Notes: a model not told the origin generated them from the sequence alone. A DNA stretch of 64,000 nucleotides from Streptomyces chartreusis NRRL 3882 (GCF_900236475.1 NZ_LT963352.1:558001-622000); one strand, 5' to 3'; positions 24,733 through 34,124 are shown, counted from the stretch's first letter. A program made the numbers and translations.

Positions 24733-26310
24733 TCAGTCGTTGCGGGTTTCCAGCACCGCCATCGCCGCATTGTGGCCGGGCACCCCGCTGACCCCGCCCC
24801 CGCGCACCGCGCCGGCCCCGCACAGCAGCACGTTCGTGTGCCGGGTCTCCACGCCCCAGCGGCCGGTGCCGTCCTGGGCGTGGGGCCAGCTCAGTTCCCG
24901 GTGGAAGATGTTGCCGCCGGGCAGCCCGAGGTCCCGCTCCAGGTCGAGCGGGGTCCGGGCCTCGATGCAGGGCCGTCCGTCCGCGTCGGTGGCCAGGCAG
25001 TCGGCGAGGGGCTCGGCCAGGTGGGCGTCGAGCTGGGCGAGTGTCGACTTCAGCAGCTCCTCGCGTACGGCGTCGTTGTCCCGCTCGAACAGGCGGGCCG
25101 GGGTGTGCAGGCCGAAGAGGGTGAGCGTCTGGTAGCCCTGGTCGGCCAGGTCCGGGCCGAGGATGGTCGGGTCGGTGAGCGAGTGGCAGTAGATCTCGGA
25201 GGGCGGCGCGGCCGGGAGGTCACCGGCGGCGGCCTGGGCGTGGGCGGTGGCCAGCTGCTCGTAGCCCTCGGCGATGTGGAAGGTGCCGGCGAACGCCTCG
25301 CGCGGGTCAACGGCGCTGTCGCGCAGCCGCGGCAGCCGCTCGAGCAGCATGTTCACCTTGAGCTGGGCGCCCTCGGCGGGAGCCGGGGGTGTGTCGCCGG
25401 TGAGCTCCGCGAGGGCCTGTGGGGAGGCGTTCACCAGGACGTGCCGGGCGGCGACGGTGCCCTCGGCGTCGGCCGTGCGGTAGGTGACCTCGGCCGTGCG
25501 GCCGTCCGTGGCGATGCGCAGCGCCTCGTGGCCGGTGGCGAGGACCGCGCCCGCGGCGCGTGCCGCGTCGGCCAGGGCGTCGGTGAGTGCGCCCATGCCG
25601 CCGACCGGCACGTCCCAGGCGCCGGTGCCGCCGCCGATCACGTGGTAGAGGAAACAGCGGTTCTGCTTCAGCGACGGGTCGTGGGCGTCGGCGAAGGTGC
25701 CGATGAGCGCGTCGGTGAGGACCACGCCGCGCACCAGGTCGTCCGTGAAGTGCTCCTCGACGGCGACGCCGATCGGCTCCTCGAACAGGGTCCGCCAGGC
25801 CTGGTCGTCGTCGAGGCGGCGGCGCAGTTCCTCGCGGGTGGGCAGCGGCTCGGTCAGGGTCGGGAAGACCCGCTGGGCGACGCGGCCGGTCATGCCGTAG
25901 AACTCCTGCCAGGCCCGGTACTCGCGGTCGGAGCCGGTGAGCCGGGCGAACGCCTCCCTGGTCCGCCGTTCCCCGCCGCCGACGAGGAGCCCGGTGGGGC
26001 GGCCGTCGCGTTCGGCGGGCGTGTAGGAGGAGACGGTCCGGGTGCGTACCCGGAAGTCCAGGCCGAGGTCCCGCACGATCTTTTTCGGCAGCAGGCTGAC
26101 CAGGTACGAGTAGCGCGACAGCCGGGCGTCCACCCCGGCGAAGGGCCGGGTGGACACCGCCGCGCCTCCGGTGTGGTCCAGCCGCTCCAGCACCAGCACG
26201 GAACGGCCGGCCCGGGCCAGGTAGGCGGCGGCGACCAGGCCGTTGTGGCCGCCGCCGACGATGACGGCGTCGTAGGTCCGGTGTGCGCGGGGTCCCTCGG
26301 GTGCGGTCAT
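24733..26310 (-). CDS. Phytoene-dehydrogenase/PYROXD2-like FAD oxidoreductase
   Basis: A 525-aa flavoprotein. The N-terminus has the dinucleotide-binding motif VIVGGGHNGLVAAAYLARAGRSVLVLER (split after the second Gly triad) and TGGAAVSTRPF. The C-terminus has GAGAVRGGGVSGVPGHNAAMAVLE, typical of the carotenoid-desaturase/amine-oxidase-like branch. No carotenoid biosynthesis partner genes are adjacent, so it is better described as PYROXD2-like, with the substrate unknown. The start is the ATG at 26310 (MTAPEGP). It is monocistronic, about 90 nt from the neighbouring DUF2795 start, with about 145 nt before the kinase gene end. Confidence 0.84.
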   Translation of the reverse strand: MTAPEGPRAHRTYDAVIVGGGHNGLVAAAYLARAGRSVLVLERLDHTGGAAVSTRPFAGVDARLSRYSYLVSLLPKKIVRDLGLDFRVRTRTVSSYTPAERDGRPTGLLVGGGERRTREAFARLTGSDREYRAWQEFYGMTGRVAQRVFPTLTEPLPTREELRRRLDDDQAWRTLFEEPIGVAVEEHFTDDLVRGVVLTDALIGTFADAHDPSLKQNRCFLYHVIGGGTGAWDVPVGGMGALTDALADAARAAGAVLATGHEALRIATDGRTAEVTYRTADAEGTVAARHVLVNASPQALAELTGDTPPAPAEGAQLKVNMLLERLPRLRDSAVDPREAFAGTFHIAEGYEQLATAHAQAAAGDLPAAPPSEIYCHSLTDPTILGPDLADQGYQTLTLFGLHTPARLFERDNDAVREELLKSTLAQLDAHLAEPLADCLATDADGRPCIEARTPLDLERDLGLPGGNIFHRELSWPHAQDGTGRWGVETRHTNVLLCGAGAVRGGGVSGVPGHNAAMAVLETRND

Positions 26311-26455
26311 GGTTCTTCGTAACACGGGGTGATCCGGGTCGGCCAGACGAACGGCTGCCGGGCACGCCGACGTGGCAGCACGGCCCCGCGAACGCCTGCC
26401 GGCCGCGCACGGTCACCCCCGGCACACCGGGCGTGCCTGCGGTGGCCGACGCCCG

Positions 26456-28684
26456 TCACCGCCCGACCGCCGCCCCCTGCCCGCGCAGGGCCGCCACCCT
26501 GCGGTACAGCGCCACTGCCTCCTCGCTACGGCCCAGTTGCTGGAGGCAGTGTGCTTCGTCGTTGCGGCTGGCGAGGGTGTCGGGGTGGTCCGCGCCGAGG
26601 ACGCGTTCACGGGCGGCGGCCACCCGGCGGTACTCGGTGAGGGCGTCGGCCCAGCGGCCCAGCCAGCCCAGGCCGACGGCGACCTCGCGGCGGCTGACCA
26701 GGGTGTCCGGGTGGTCCGGGCCGAGGACCCGCTCGCGGACGGCGCTCACGTCACGGGACTCGGCGAGGGCCTCCTCCCAGCGGCCGAGCCGGCCGAGGTT
26801 GACGCAGCGGCCGTGGCGGGCGCGCAGGGTCTCGGGATGGGTGGGGCCCTGGACCCGTGTGCGGTCGCCGGTCAGGGCGCTGTAGAGGTCCAGGGCCTCC
26901 GCGCTGCGGCCGAGGCGGCCCAGGCTGATGCCGATCTCGTGCCGGGCGGCGAGCGTGTCGGGGTGGTCGGGGCCGAGGGCGCGGCCGCGGGCCTGGGCGA
27001 CCTCGCGGTACGTCTCCAGGGCCTCGGCCCAGCGGCCGAGCTGGCCGAGCGCGTAGGCGACTTCGTAGCGGGTGACCAGGGTGTCGGGGTGGTCCGGTCC
27101 CAGCACCCGGGCGCGGGCGGCGGCCACCTCTCGGGCCATGCGGTAGGAGTCCTCCAGGCGGCCGAGGCGGCTGAGGTTGAAGGCGAGGTTGTGCCGGCAG
27201 CGCAGGGTGTCCGGGTGGTCGGGACCCATCGTGCGCTCCCGGGCGGTGAGCACGGACGTGTACACCCGGTGCGCGTCGAAGGGGCGGCCGAGCTGGCCGA
27301 GCACGTAGGCCATCTCCTGGCGGGCGGCGAGCGTGTCGGGGTGGTCGGCGCCGAGGGTGCGGATCCTGGCCTCGGTGACGTGCTTGTACTCGCGCAGGGC
27401 GTCCGGGGCGCGGCCGGTGCGGCTGAGGGTGAAGGCGACCTCGTAGCGGCTGGCGAGGGTGTCCGGGTGGTCGGGGCCGAGGAGGTGCTCGCGTTCGGCT
27501 GCGACCGCCCGGTGCACCTCCCCCGCCTCCGCCCAGCGGCCGAGCCGGCCGAGGCTCAGGCCCGCGTTGTGCCGGCCGGCCAGGGCGGTCAGGACCTCCG
27601 GGGGCGGGGCGGGCCGCTCCTCGGGGGCGGGTTCCTCGACGGGGCCGGCGGCGGGCCGCGCGATCCACTCGCCGGACAGTCCGGCCGCCGGGTCCGGCGG
27701 CGTGCTGCGCAGTCCGGTGCCGGCCGCCTTGTGGCCGGTGGTCATGCCGCGGGTCCAGGACGGCAGCCGGCCGGTGTGCGCCGGCTCGTCCGGGGCGGGC
27801 CGGGCCGCCACCACGCTCGGCACGTAGGCGGGCGCGGCCCGGTGCGCGCTGATCCGGCGGGCCAGCTCACGGGCGTCGCCGGGTCGTTCGTCGGGTTCCT
27901 TGGCGAGCAGGTCCAGGATGACCCGCTCGAGGTACGCGGGCAGTTCGGGGCGGTGCTCGCGCGGCGGGCGGGGCGGGGTGTCGCGGTGGCCGACGAGGAT
28001 CGCCCAGGCGTCGTCGAGGTCGAACGGCGGTACCCCGGTGGCGATCTCGTACAGCACGCAGCCGAACGAGTAGAGGTCGCTGCGCTGGTCGACCTCGGTG
28101 CCGCCGATCTGCTCCGGGGACATGTAGTGCGGGGTGCCCATGGCGATGCCGGTGCCGGTCAGCCGGGACGTGAAGCCGATGTCGTGGCCGAGCCGGGCGA
28201 TGCCGAAGTCGCAGATCTTCACCGTGCCGTCGCCGATCCGCACGATGTTGGCGGGCTTCAGATCGCGGTGGACGATGCCCTGTTCGTGGCAGTAGGCGAG
28301 GGCGGCGGCGACCTGCTCGGCGATCTCCACGACGTCCGCGACCGGCAGCGGGTGCTGCTTGTTGTCCTCCAGGAGCTGGCTGAGGTTGCGGCCGTCCAGC
28401 AGCTCCATGACGAGGTAGAGGACGCCGTCGGACTCGCCGAAGTCGTGCACCACGGTGATGCCCCGGTGCTGGAGCGCGGCGGCCACCCGGGCCTCGCGGC
28501 GGAACCGCTCCCGCAGCACCCGGGTGAAGGCGTGGTCGTGGTTCGGGCCCAGCGGTTTGAGGCACTTGACGGCGACGTGCCGGCCCAGCGACTCGTCCCG
28601 TGCCCGCCACACCTCGCCCATGCCGCCGCGCCCGATTCGGTCGAGCAGCCGGTACCGGCCGTGGATGAGCCTGGTCTCCCCCAT
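26456..28684 (-). CDS. Serine/threonine protein kinase with C-terminal TPR array
   Basis: A 742-aa protein. Residues about 10-270 form a Hanks-type kinase: Gly-loop GRGGMGEVWRA, VAVKCLK lysine, HRDLKPANI catalytic loop, CDFGIARLG, and GTPHYMSPEQ. A Pro-rich linker of about 100 residues follows. From about 380 to the end there are eight tandem 42-residue TPRs, each containing LGPDHPDTL. There is no hydrophobic membrane segment between kinase and TPRs, unlike PknB-type kinases, so it is probably cytosolic. The repeats probably bind a protein partner or self-associate to set kinase activity. The ATG at 28684 has a G-rich site upstream; the frame stays open 100 codons further but with implausible composition. 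Confidence 0.88.
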   Translation of the reverse strand: MGETRLIHGRYRLLDRIGRGGMGEVWRARDESLGRHVAVKCLKPLGPNHDHAFTRVLRERFRREARVAAALQHRGITVVHDFGESDGVLYLVMELLDGRNLSQLLEDNKQHPLPVADVVEIAEQVAAALAYCHEQGIVHRDLKPANIVRIGDGTVKICDFGIARLGHDIGFTSRLTGTGIAMGTPHYMSPEQIGGTEVDQRSDLYSFGCVLYEIATGVPPFDLDDAWAILVGHRDTPPRPPREHRPELPAYLERVILDLLAKEPDERPGDARELARRISAHRAAPAYVPSVVAARPAPDEPAHTGRLPSWTRGMTTGHKAAGTGLRSTPPDPAAGLSGEWIARPAAGPVEEPAPEERPAPPPEVLTALAGRHNAGLSLGRLGRWAEAGEVHRAVAAEREHLLGPDHPDTLASRYEVAFTLSRTGRAPDALREYKHVTEARIRTLGADHPDTLAARQEMAYVLGQLGRPFDAHRVYTSVLTARERTMGPDHPDTLRCRHNLAFNLSRLGRLEDSYRMAREVAAARARVLGPDHPDTLVTRYEVAYALGQLGRWAEALETYREVAQARGRALGPDHPDTLAARHEIGISLGRLGRSAEALDLYSALTGDRTRVQGPTHPETLRARHGRCVNLGRLGRWEEALAESRDVSAVRERVLGPDHPDTLVSRREVAVGLGWLGRWADALTEYRRVAAARERVLGADHPDTLASRNDEAHCLQQLGRSEEAVALYRRVAALRGQGAAVGR
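26560..27570. repeat. 126-bp tandem coding repeats (eight TPR units)
   Basis: A G-rich element close to AGGGTGTCGGGGTGGTC recurs at about 26573, 26699, 26826, 26951, 27077, 27207, 27331 and 27456, so every 126 bp (42 codons). It lies inside the kinase gene and encodes the LGPDHPDTL turns of its TPRs. Near-identity between units suggests recent expansion or gene conversion. Confidence 0.85.
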
Positions 28685-28749
28685 CTCGCGCGACGCTCCC
28701 CCCGGTAGCTGTTCGCCCGCCCCTCCCCTGCCCCACCCAGTATGGCGGC

Positions 28750-29598
28750 CTATCGTCCGAGTTTGTACGGCGCAGGGCGCGCGTGCGGGCCGAGCCTCGC
28801 CATGGCGCGCAGGATGTGTTTGGGCGGGAGTTGCCACCGCACACGTGCGGGAACGCGGCGCAACAGGAGGCCGGTGAGACGCAGTTGCCGGGTGACGGTG
28901 GCGGGTGTGGGGGCCGGTCTGCCGTACAGCTCGTGGGCGTACGGAGGCAGGGAGGCGTACGCCAGTTGTGCCACGCGCCGCCACAGCACCTCGCGCAACG
29001 GTACGAGAAGGGGATGCGTCGGCGGGCGGAGCAGGAAGTCGTCCACCTCGCGCGCTTCGGGACCGGCGGCCAGTTCGGGGCGCACCTTCTCGAAGTACGC
29101 CGCCAGTTCGGCCCTGTCGGCGGGTACGGTGCCGGGGTCGAGGCCCACCAGGCGTGCGCTCTGCCGGTGTTCGGCGACGTAGCGGTCGGCCTCGGCGTCG
29201 GTGAGCCGGAATCCGGACCTGCGCAGGACGTCCAGGTAGGAGTCGATCTCGGCGCAGTGCACCCAGCGGAGCAGACCGGGTTCGTCGACGCCGTAGTGCT
29301 CGCCGGTGTCCGGGTCGGTCGCCGTCAGCATGCTGTGGATCTTCCGGACGCGGGCGCCCACCCGCTCGGCGGCGTCGGTGGTGCCGTAGGTCGCCGTGCC
29401 GACGAAGTTCGCGGTGCGCATCAGGCGGCCCCAGGCGTCACGCCGGAAGTCTGAGTTCTGCATGACGCCGCGTACCGCGCGGGGGTGCAGGGCCTGGAGG
29501 TAGAGGGCCCGGATGCCGGCGATCCACATCATGGGGTCGCCGTGCATCTGCCAGGTCACCGAACGGGGACCGAACAGCCCGGGGTCCGCGCCGGTCAT
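28750..29598 (-). CDS. MpaB-like oxygenase family protein (DUF2236)
   Basis: A 282-aa alpha-helical protein with the DUF2236/MpaB signatures QALHPRAVRGVMQNSDF (His of the haem-binding motif), DEPGLLRWVHCAEIDSY and LVPLREVLW. Members of this family include latex-clearing (Lcp-like) and mycophenolic-acid MpaB-type haem oxygenases; the precise reaction is unknown here. ATG 29598 is chosen because GGAGGTGAGG lies directly upstream. The gene runs divergently from the iron-box ABC transporter gene; the shared 207-nt gap could let the iron regulator act on both. Confidence 0.82.
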   Translation of the reverse strand: MTGADPGLFGPRSVTWQMHGDPMMWIAGIRALYLQALHPRAVRGVMQNSDFRRDAWGRLMRTANFVGTATYGTTDAAERVGARVRKIHSMLTATDPDTGEHYGVDEPGLLRWVHCAEIDSYLDVLRRSGFRLTDAEADRYVAEHRQSARLVGLDPGTVPADRAELAAYFEKVRPELAAGPEAREVDDFLLRPPTHPLLVPLREVLWRRVAQLAYASLPPYAHELYGRPAPTPATVTRQLRLTGLLLRRVPARVRWQLPPKHILRAMARLGPHARPAPYKLGR

Positions 29599-29712
29599 GC
29601 GCCTCACCTCCACCCGGCGCCCACGATGGCACAGTTCGCACAGCCGGTCGACACCGTCGGTCACGCGCCCCCTGCCGTCCGGTTGTTGAGATTTCACCCA
29701 CCCGATGCGGAG

Positions 29713-29731
29713 TTTGGTAAGGCTCTCCTTA
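29713..29731. promoter_or_regulatory. Iron-box-like DtxR/IdeR-family operator
   Basis: The 19-nt TTTGGTAAGGCTCTCCTTA matches 14 of 19 positions of the actinobacterial iron box (consensus TTAGGTTAGGCTAACCTAA as I remember it) and is followed by an A/T-rich TATATG. It lies 75 nt before the ABC lipoprotein gene and 115 nt before the divergent MpaB-like gene. Repression by a DmdR1-type regulator under iron sufficiency is inferred. Confidence 0.65.
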
Positions 29732-29805
29732 TATGCTGACGCCGCCGATCAAGCCCTCCCACCGGGCCGCTGCGGCATGCCCGACCTCCGCACGACAGGA
29801 CTGAC

Positions 29806-31329
29806 ATGCGCATCACCTCCCGCGGCCTCATAGCGGCGCTCGCTCTCACCCCTCTGCTGGCCGGCTGCTTCGCACCCGGCGACAGCGGCGGCGGCACGGG
29901 GGCCGCAGCGGGATCCGGCGGGCGGCTGCGGGTCGCGCTGGCCGTGCCGCCGGTGCAGGCGCTGTCCCCGTACAGCAACGACGCCACCGTGCTGAGCAAG
30001 CTGTCCGTCGCCGAGGGCCTCACCGCCCTCGACCGCAACGGCACGGCCAAGCCCGCGCTGGCGAAGTCCTGGAAGCAGGACGACGACACCACCTGGACCT
30101 TCGAGCTGCGCAAGGCCGAGTTCCAGGACGGCACCGAGCTCACCGCCCAGTCCGTCGTCAACGCGCTCGACCACGCGAGTGCGGCCAAGCCCAAGCCCCG
30201 CGTGCTGAGCGACGTGGCCCTGACGGCGAAGGCCGACGACGCCGACACCGTCACCCTCACCACCAAGTCACCCGACCCCGTGCTGCCGCTGCGGCTGGCC
30301 AGCCCCGCACTGGCGATCCTCTCGGCGAAGGCGTACGCGAAGGACGGCGCCGTCAGCCCGGTCGGCACCGGCACCGGCCCGTTCGAGATCACCCGGCTCA
30401 GCGGCAAGACCAAGGCGACGCTCGACCGCTTCGACGGCTACTGGGGCGGCAAGGCGAAGGCGCCCGGCATCGACGTGAGCTGGATCGCGGACGGCACCGC
30501 CCGCGCCAACGCGCTGCGCAGCGGCGAGGCCGACATCGCCGAGTGGATCCCCACCGCCCAGGCGAAGTTGCTCGACAAGGACACGCGGCACGAGGTGCCC
30601 TCGGTGCGCACCGACAGCCTGATCCTCAACACCGGCAGCGGCATGTTCACCGACGCCGGGCTGCGCGCGGCCGCCCGGGAGGCCGTCGACGGTTCCGCCC
30701 TGGTCGATTCCGTCTTCGGCGGGTACGCCGACCCCGCGCAGGGCCTCTTCGGGCCCGCCGTGCCGTGGGCCGCCGGCCGGCGGGTGGACGTGACCGGCCG
30801 CGCCGAGGCCGACACCGCAGCCGAGGTGAAGGCCGCGACCAAGGGCAGGACGCTGCGGCTGGCCACCTACACCAACCGGGCCGAGCTTCCCGAGGCCGCG
30901 ACCGTGCTCCAGCAGCAGCTGGAGAAGGCCGGGTTCACCGTGAAGCAGGACGTGCGCGAGTACACGCAGATGGAGGCCGACCTCCTCGCCGGGAAGTACG
31001 ACGCCCTCGTCTTCTCCCGGGTGACGCTCCTCGACACCGGTGACGCGGTCGACTACCTCGCGAGTGACTTCACCAGCGACGGTGTCTACAACATCGCCGG
31101 GCTGAAGGACGGGGCGGTGGACAAGGCCATCCGGGCCGCCGCCGCGGAGCGCGACACGCAGCGCCGCCACGAGAAGATCATGCGGGCGGAGGCGGAGATC
31201 CTGCGCACCGATGCCGTGGTGCCGCTGGTCCACGAGCAGGCGGTGCAGGGCATCGCCACCGGTGTCGAGGGCGTGATCCTCGACCCGCGCGAGCGCTCCC
31301 TCATCGACGTCGACACGCACGTCGGGTAA
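29806..31329 (+). CDS. ABC transporter substrate-binding lipoprotein (SBP family 5)
   Basis: A 507-aa protein. The N-terminus MRITSRGLIAALALTPLLAG then Cys forms a lipobox, so the mature protein is a membrane-anchored lipoprotein. The body has the peptide/nickel-type SBP_bac_5 features ALSPYSNDATVLSKL, ALAKSWKQDDDTTWTFELRK and NTGSGMFTDAGLRAA. SBP5 proteins bind oligopeptides, nickel or metal-opine complexes. The iron box upstream suggests an iron- or metallophore-related ligand here. It is followed 3 nt later by a fused permease gene; no ATPase gene is present in the window nearby. The ATG at 29806 has only a weak ribosome site. Confidence 0.88.
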   Translation: MRITSRGLIAALALTPLLAGCFAPGDSGGGTGAAAGSGGRLRVALAVPPVQALSPYSNDATVLSKLSVAEGLTALDRNGTAKPALAKSWKQDDDTTWTFELRKAEFQDGTELTAQSVVNALDHASAAKPKPRVLSDVALTAKADDADTVTLTTKSPDPVLPLRLASPALAILSAKAYAKDGAVSPVGTGTGPFEITRLSGKTKATLDRFDGYWGGKAKAPGIDVSWIADGTARANALRSGEADIAEWIPTAQAKLLDKDTRHEVPSVRTDSLILNTGSGMFTDAGLRAAAREAVDGSALVDSVFGGYADPAQGLFGPAVPWAAGRRVDVTGRAEADTAAEVKAATKGRTLRLATYTNRAELPEAATVLQQQLEKAGFTVKQDVREYTQMEADLLAGKYDALVFSRVTLLDTGDAVDYLASDFTSDGVYNIAGLKDGAVDKAIRAAAAERDTQRRHEKIMRAEAEILRTDAVVPLVHEQAVQGIATGVEGVILDPRERSLIDVDTHVG

Positions 31330-31332
31330 CGC

Positions 31333-33087
31333 ATGAGCGTCGCCCACGCCCCGGCCGCCCGCCCGTCCCTCTGGCCGGCGGCGGCCGGCCGGGTGCTCGC
31401 CGGAGCCGTACTGCTCGGTGCGGTGGCCCTGCTGCCGTGGCTGACCGGCGCGGACCCGGCACGCACGGTGCTGCGCGCCCGGTCCGCCGACCAGAATTCG
31501 ACAGCCGCGGAACTCGCCGCCGTACGCGAGCAGTTGGGGCTGGACGAGGGGCCGCTCGCGCATCTCGCGCACTGGCTGGGCGGCCTGCCGCGTGGGGACG
31601 CGGGCGTCTCGTGGGTCTCCGGCGAACCGGTCATGCCGCAGGTGGAGACCGCCCTGTCGGTCTCCCTGACGCTGATGCTGGGCGCGCTCGTGGTGACCGC
31701 GCTGGTGGCCGCGCTGGTGTGCGCCCGCACCGTGTTCCTCGGCTCCCGGCGCCGGCTGCGGCGGGACCGGGCGGGCGCCACGGCCGCCGTGCTGGCCGCG
31801 CTGCCGAAGTTCCTGCTCGCGTCGGTGCTGGCCACCGTGTGCGGCGTCTGGTGGGGGTGGTTCCCGTCCAGCGGCTGGGACGGGCCGCAGTCGATGGTGC
31901 TGCCCTCGCTCGCCCTCGGCATCCCGTCGGGCGCGATGCTCGGCGGGCTGCTCGACCAGGCGCTGCCCGCCGCCTTCCACGAACCGTGGGCGCGCACGGC
32001 GTACGCCGTCGGACTCCCGCCCGGCCACATCGCGCGCAACGCGCTGCGCCGCACCCTGCCCGGCATGCTGCCTCAGCTGCTGCCGACCGTCGTGGCCCTG
32101 GTCGGCGGTGCGGTCGCGGTGGAGAAGATCTTCAACATCCCCGGGCTCGGCCGGCTAGCCCTGGAGGCCGCCGTCGCGCAGGACCTCCCGGTGCTGCAGA
32201 CCGCGACCCTGGCGCTGGTCCTGCTCGGCGTGAGCGCCGGCATCCTGATCCGGGCCCTGCGTCAGGCGCTCCTCGGCCGGCCTCTGCGCGACGGGGCCCT
32301 GCCCGCCCTGCACCGCCCCCCGCTCACCGTGCCGCGGTCCCTGCGCTGGATCACGGTGGCCTGCGCCCTCGTCCTGCTCACCCTGGTCACGGCGGGCCTC
32401 CTGCGCGACCCGCTCCAGGTCGACACGGCGGCACGGTTGCTGTCCCCGTCCCTCGAACACCCCCTGGGCACGGACGCGCTGGGCCGTGACCTGCTGGCCC
32501 GGCTGGGCCACGGGGCGCTGCGCACGGCCGGTGTCGCCCTCGTCGTGACGGCGGTCAGCGCCGTCATCGGACTGTTGCTGGGCATGGCACCGCGGGCGAG
32601 CGCAGGCCCGACGGAGGTCGTGTCGACGCTGCCCGCCGTCCTAGCGGGCCTGCTGATCGCGGGCGTGACCGGGCCGTCGGTGTGGGGTGCGGCGTGCGCG
32701 GTGTGCGCGGTCGGCTGGAGCCCGTACGCCGCCCAGACCGCGGCGCTGCTCGAACAGGAACGGGCGAGCGGGCACATCGCCGCGTCCGTCGCACTGGGCG
32801 CCGGGCGGCTGCACCTGTTGCGCCGTCACCTGCTCCCCGCCGTCCTGCCGGCCGTCCTGCGCAACGCGCTGTTGCGGCTGCCCACCACCGTCCTCGTCCT
32901 GGCCTCGCTCGGCTTCCTCGGCCTGGGCGAACAGCCGCCCACGCCCGAGTGGGGCCGGCTCCTGTCGGAGAACCAGCCGTACGCCGAACTCGCCCCCTGG
33001 ACGGTGCTCGGCCCGGCCGCCGCGCTGGTGGTGCTGTCCGTGCTGGCGGTGACGGGCAGCGCGCTGGGACGCCAGAAAGGCGAGTAG
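31333..33087 (+). CDS. Fused two-domain ABC transporter permease (DppB-DppC type)
   Basis: A 584-aa polytopic protein. The first half (about 1-320) has a DppB-like permease with AYAVGLPPGHIARNALRRTL as the EAA loop. The second half (from about 335) is DppC-like, beginning LGTDALGRDLLARLGHGA and with an EAA loop at ASVALGAGRLHLLRRHL. In most peptide/nickel importers these are two genes; here they are one chain, giving both permease subunits in fixed stoichiometry. It begins 3 nt after the lipoprotein stop. ATPases must be supplied in trans, because the next gene is convergent and unrelated. Confidence 0.87.
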   Translation: MSVAHAPAARPSLWPAAAGRVLAGAVLLGAVALLPWLTGADPARTVLRARSADQNSTAAELAAVREQLGLDEGPLAHLAHWLGGLPRGDAGVSWVSGEPVMPQVETALSVSLTLMLGALVVTALVAALVCARTVFLGSRRRLRRDRAGATAAVLAALPKFLLASVLATVCGVWWGWFPSSGWDGPQSMVLPSLALGIPSGAMLGGLLDQALPAAFHEPWARTAYAVGLPPGHIARNALRRTLPGMLPQLLPTVVALVGGAVAVEKIFNIPGLGRLALEAAVAQDLPVLQTATLALVLLGVSAGILIRALRQALLGRPLRDGALPALHRPPLTVPRSLRWITVACALVLLTLVTAGLLRDPLQVDTAARLLSPSLEHPLGTDALGRDLLARLGHGALRTAGVALVVTAVSAVIGLLLGMAPRASAGPTEVVSTLPAVLAGLLIAGVTGPSVWGAACAVCAVGWSPYAAQTAALLEQERASGHIAASVALGAGRLHLLRRHLLPAVLPAVLRNALLRLPTTVLVLASLGFLGLGEQPPTPEWGRLLSENQPYAELAPWTVLGPAAALVVLSVLAVTGSALGRQKGE

Positions 33088-33129
33088 CAGGCACCCCGGC
33101 CGGTGGAGTCCACGGACCGGGGTGCCTGC
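33087..33129. terminator. Strong bidirectional hairpin terminator
   Basis: GCAGGCACCCCGG (33087-33099) pairs perfectly with CCGGGGTGCCTGC (33117-33129) around a 17-nt loop. The stem begins at the permease stop codon and ends 11 nt before the convergent dehydrogenase stop. Confidence 0.8.
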
Positions 33130-33139
33130 TGCTCGCCCT

Positions 33140-34123
33140 TCAGACGGGGGGCGTCTCGTCGACCACGTAACCCCGCCGCTTGTCCACGACGTTACGCAGA
33201 GGGCGACCCTCGATGTGCCGGGTGAGGTTGTCGAGGAACACCTCGACGAGCGCCTCCCGCTCGCTGGTGGTCTCGCCCGCCGTGTGCGGGGAGATCATCA
33301 CACCGGGCATGTCCCACAGGGGTGATTCAACCGGCAGCGGCTCCTGGCCGAAGACGTCCAGGGCGGCGCCGGCGAGCCGGCCGGCGGCGAGGTGGTCGAT
33401 GAGCGCCTCCTCGTCGACGAGTCCGCCCCGGCCGACGTTGATCAGCCGTGCCCCCGGCTTCATGGCCGCCAGCACGGAGGCGTCGACCATGCCCCGGGTG
33501 CCCTTGGTGAGGGGCGCGGCCAGGACGACGTAATCCGCCTTCCCCAGGGCCGCAGTCAGGGTCGTCGAGCCGTGGACCGTGCCGAAGTCGGGATCGTCCG
33601 TGCGGGCCTTGCGGCCGGCGCCGCAGACCCGCATCCCGACGGCGCCCAGCAGCCGGGCGATGGCCCGGCCGATCGGCCCCGTCCCCCAGACCAGCACCGT
33701 GCGTCCGGTGATGCCGTCGCTGAGGCGCGGACGCCACTCGCGACGCCGCTGGTGCTCCCAGGTGCCGGGGAAGTCCTTCGCGAGGGCGAGGATCAGACCG
33801 AGGACGTACTCGGCGGTCGGCTCGTCGTACACCCCGCGGGCATTGGTGAGGACGACGCCCGGATCGTCCACCAGGGCGGGGAAGAGGAAGGAGTCCACGC
33901 CCGCGGAGGACGCGTGGACCCAGCGGGGTGCCTTCTCGGGGTTGTCGGGCCAGGCCTCGCGGACGGCCGGGGTGATGGTGACCCAGGCCAGGAGGGCGTC
34001 GGCGCCGGGGAGGAGGTAGGGCAGCTCCTCCTCGGTGGCGTAGACGGTGTCCGCGAGGCGTTCGATGAGCCCGGTAGCGGGTGGACGGTTGCCCCGGTAG
34101 AGGACGACGAGTCGGTCAGGCAT
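33140..34123 (-). CDS. D-2-hydroxyacid dehydrogenase (NAD-dependent)
   Basis: A 327-aa dehydrogenase with GTGPIGRAIARLLG in the Rossmann domain, VLTNARGVYDEPTAEYVLGLIL, INVGRGGLVDEEALIDHL with the catalytic Arg context, and a C-terminal SPHTAGET with the catalytic His. It would reduce a 2-keto acid to a D-2-hydroxy acid or the reverse. It starts 1 nt from the stop of the aldehyde dehydrogenase gene and is the last gene of the long minus-strand operon. It probably disposes of an acid product of the amine-oxidation pathway. The exact substrate is unknown. Confidence 0.86.
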   Translation of the reverse strand: MPDRLVVLYRGNRPPATGLIERLADTVYATEEELPYLLPGADALLAWVTITPAVREAWPDNPEKAPRWVHASSAGVDSFLFPALVDDPGVVLTNARGVYDEPTAEYVLGLILALAKDFPGTWEHQRRREWRPRLSDGITGRTVLVWGTGPIGRAIARLLGAVGMRVCGAGRKARTDDPDFGTVHGSTTLTAALGKADYVVLAAPLTKGTRGMVDASVLAAMKPGARLINVGRGGLVDEEALIDHLAAGRLAGAALDVFGQEPLPVESPLWDMPGVMISPHTAGETTSEREALVEVFLDNLTRHIEGRPLRNVVDKRRGYVVDETPPV

Positions 34124-34124
34124 G

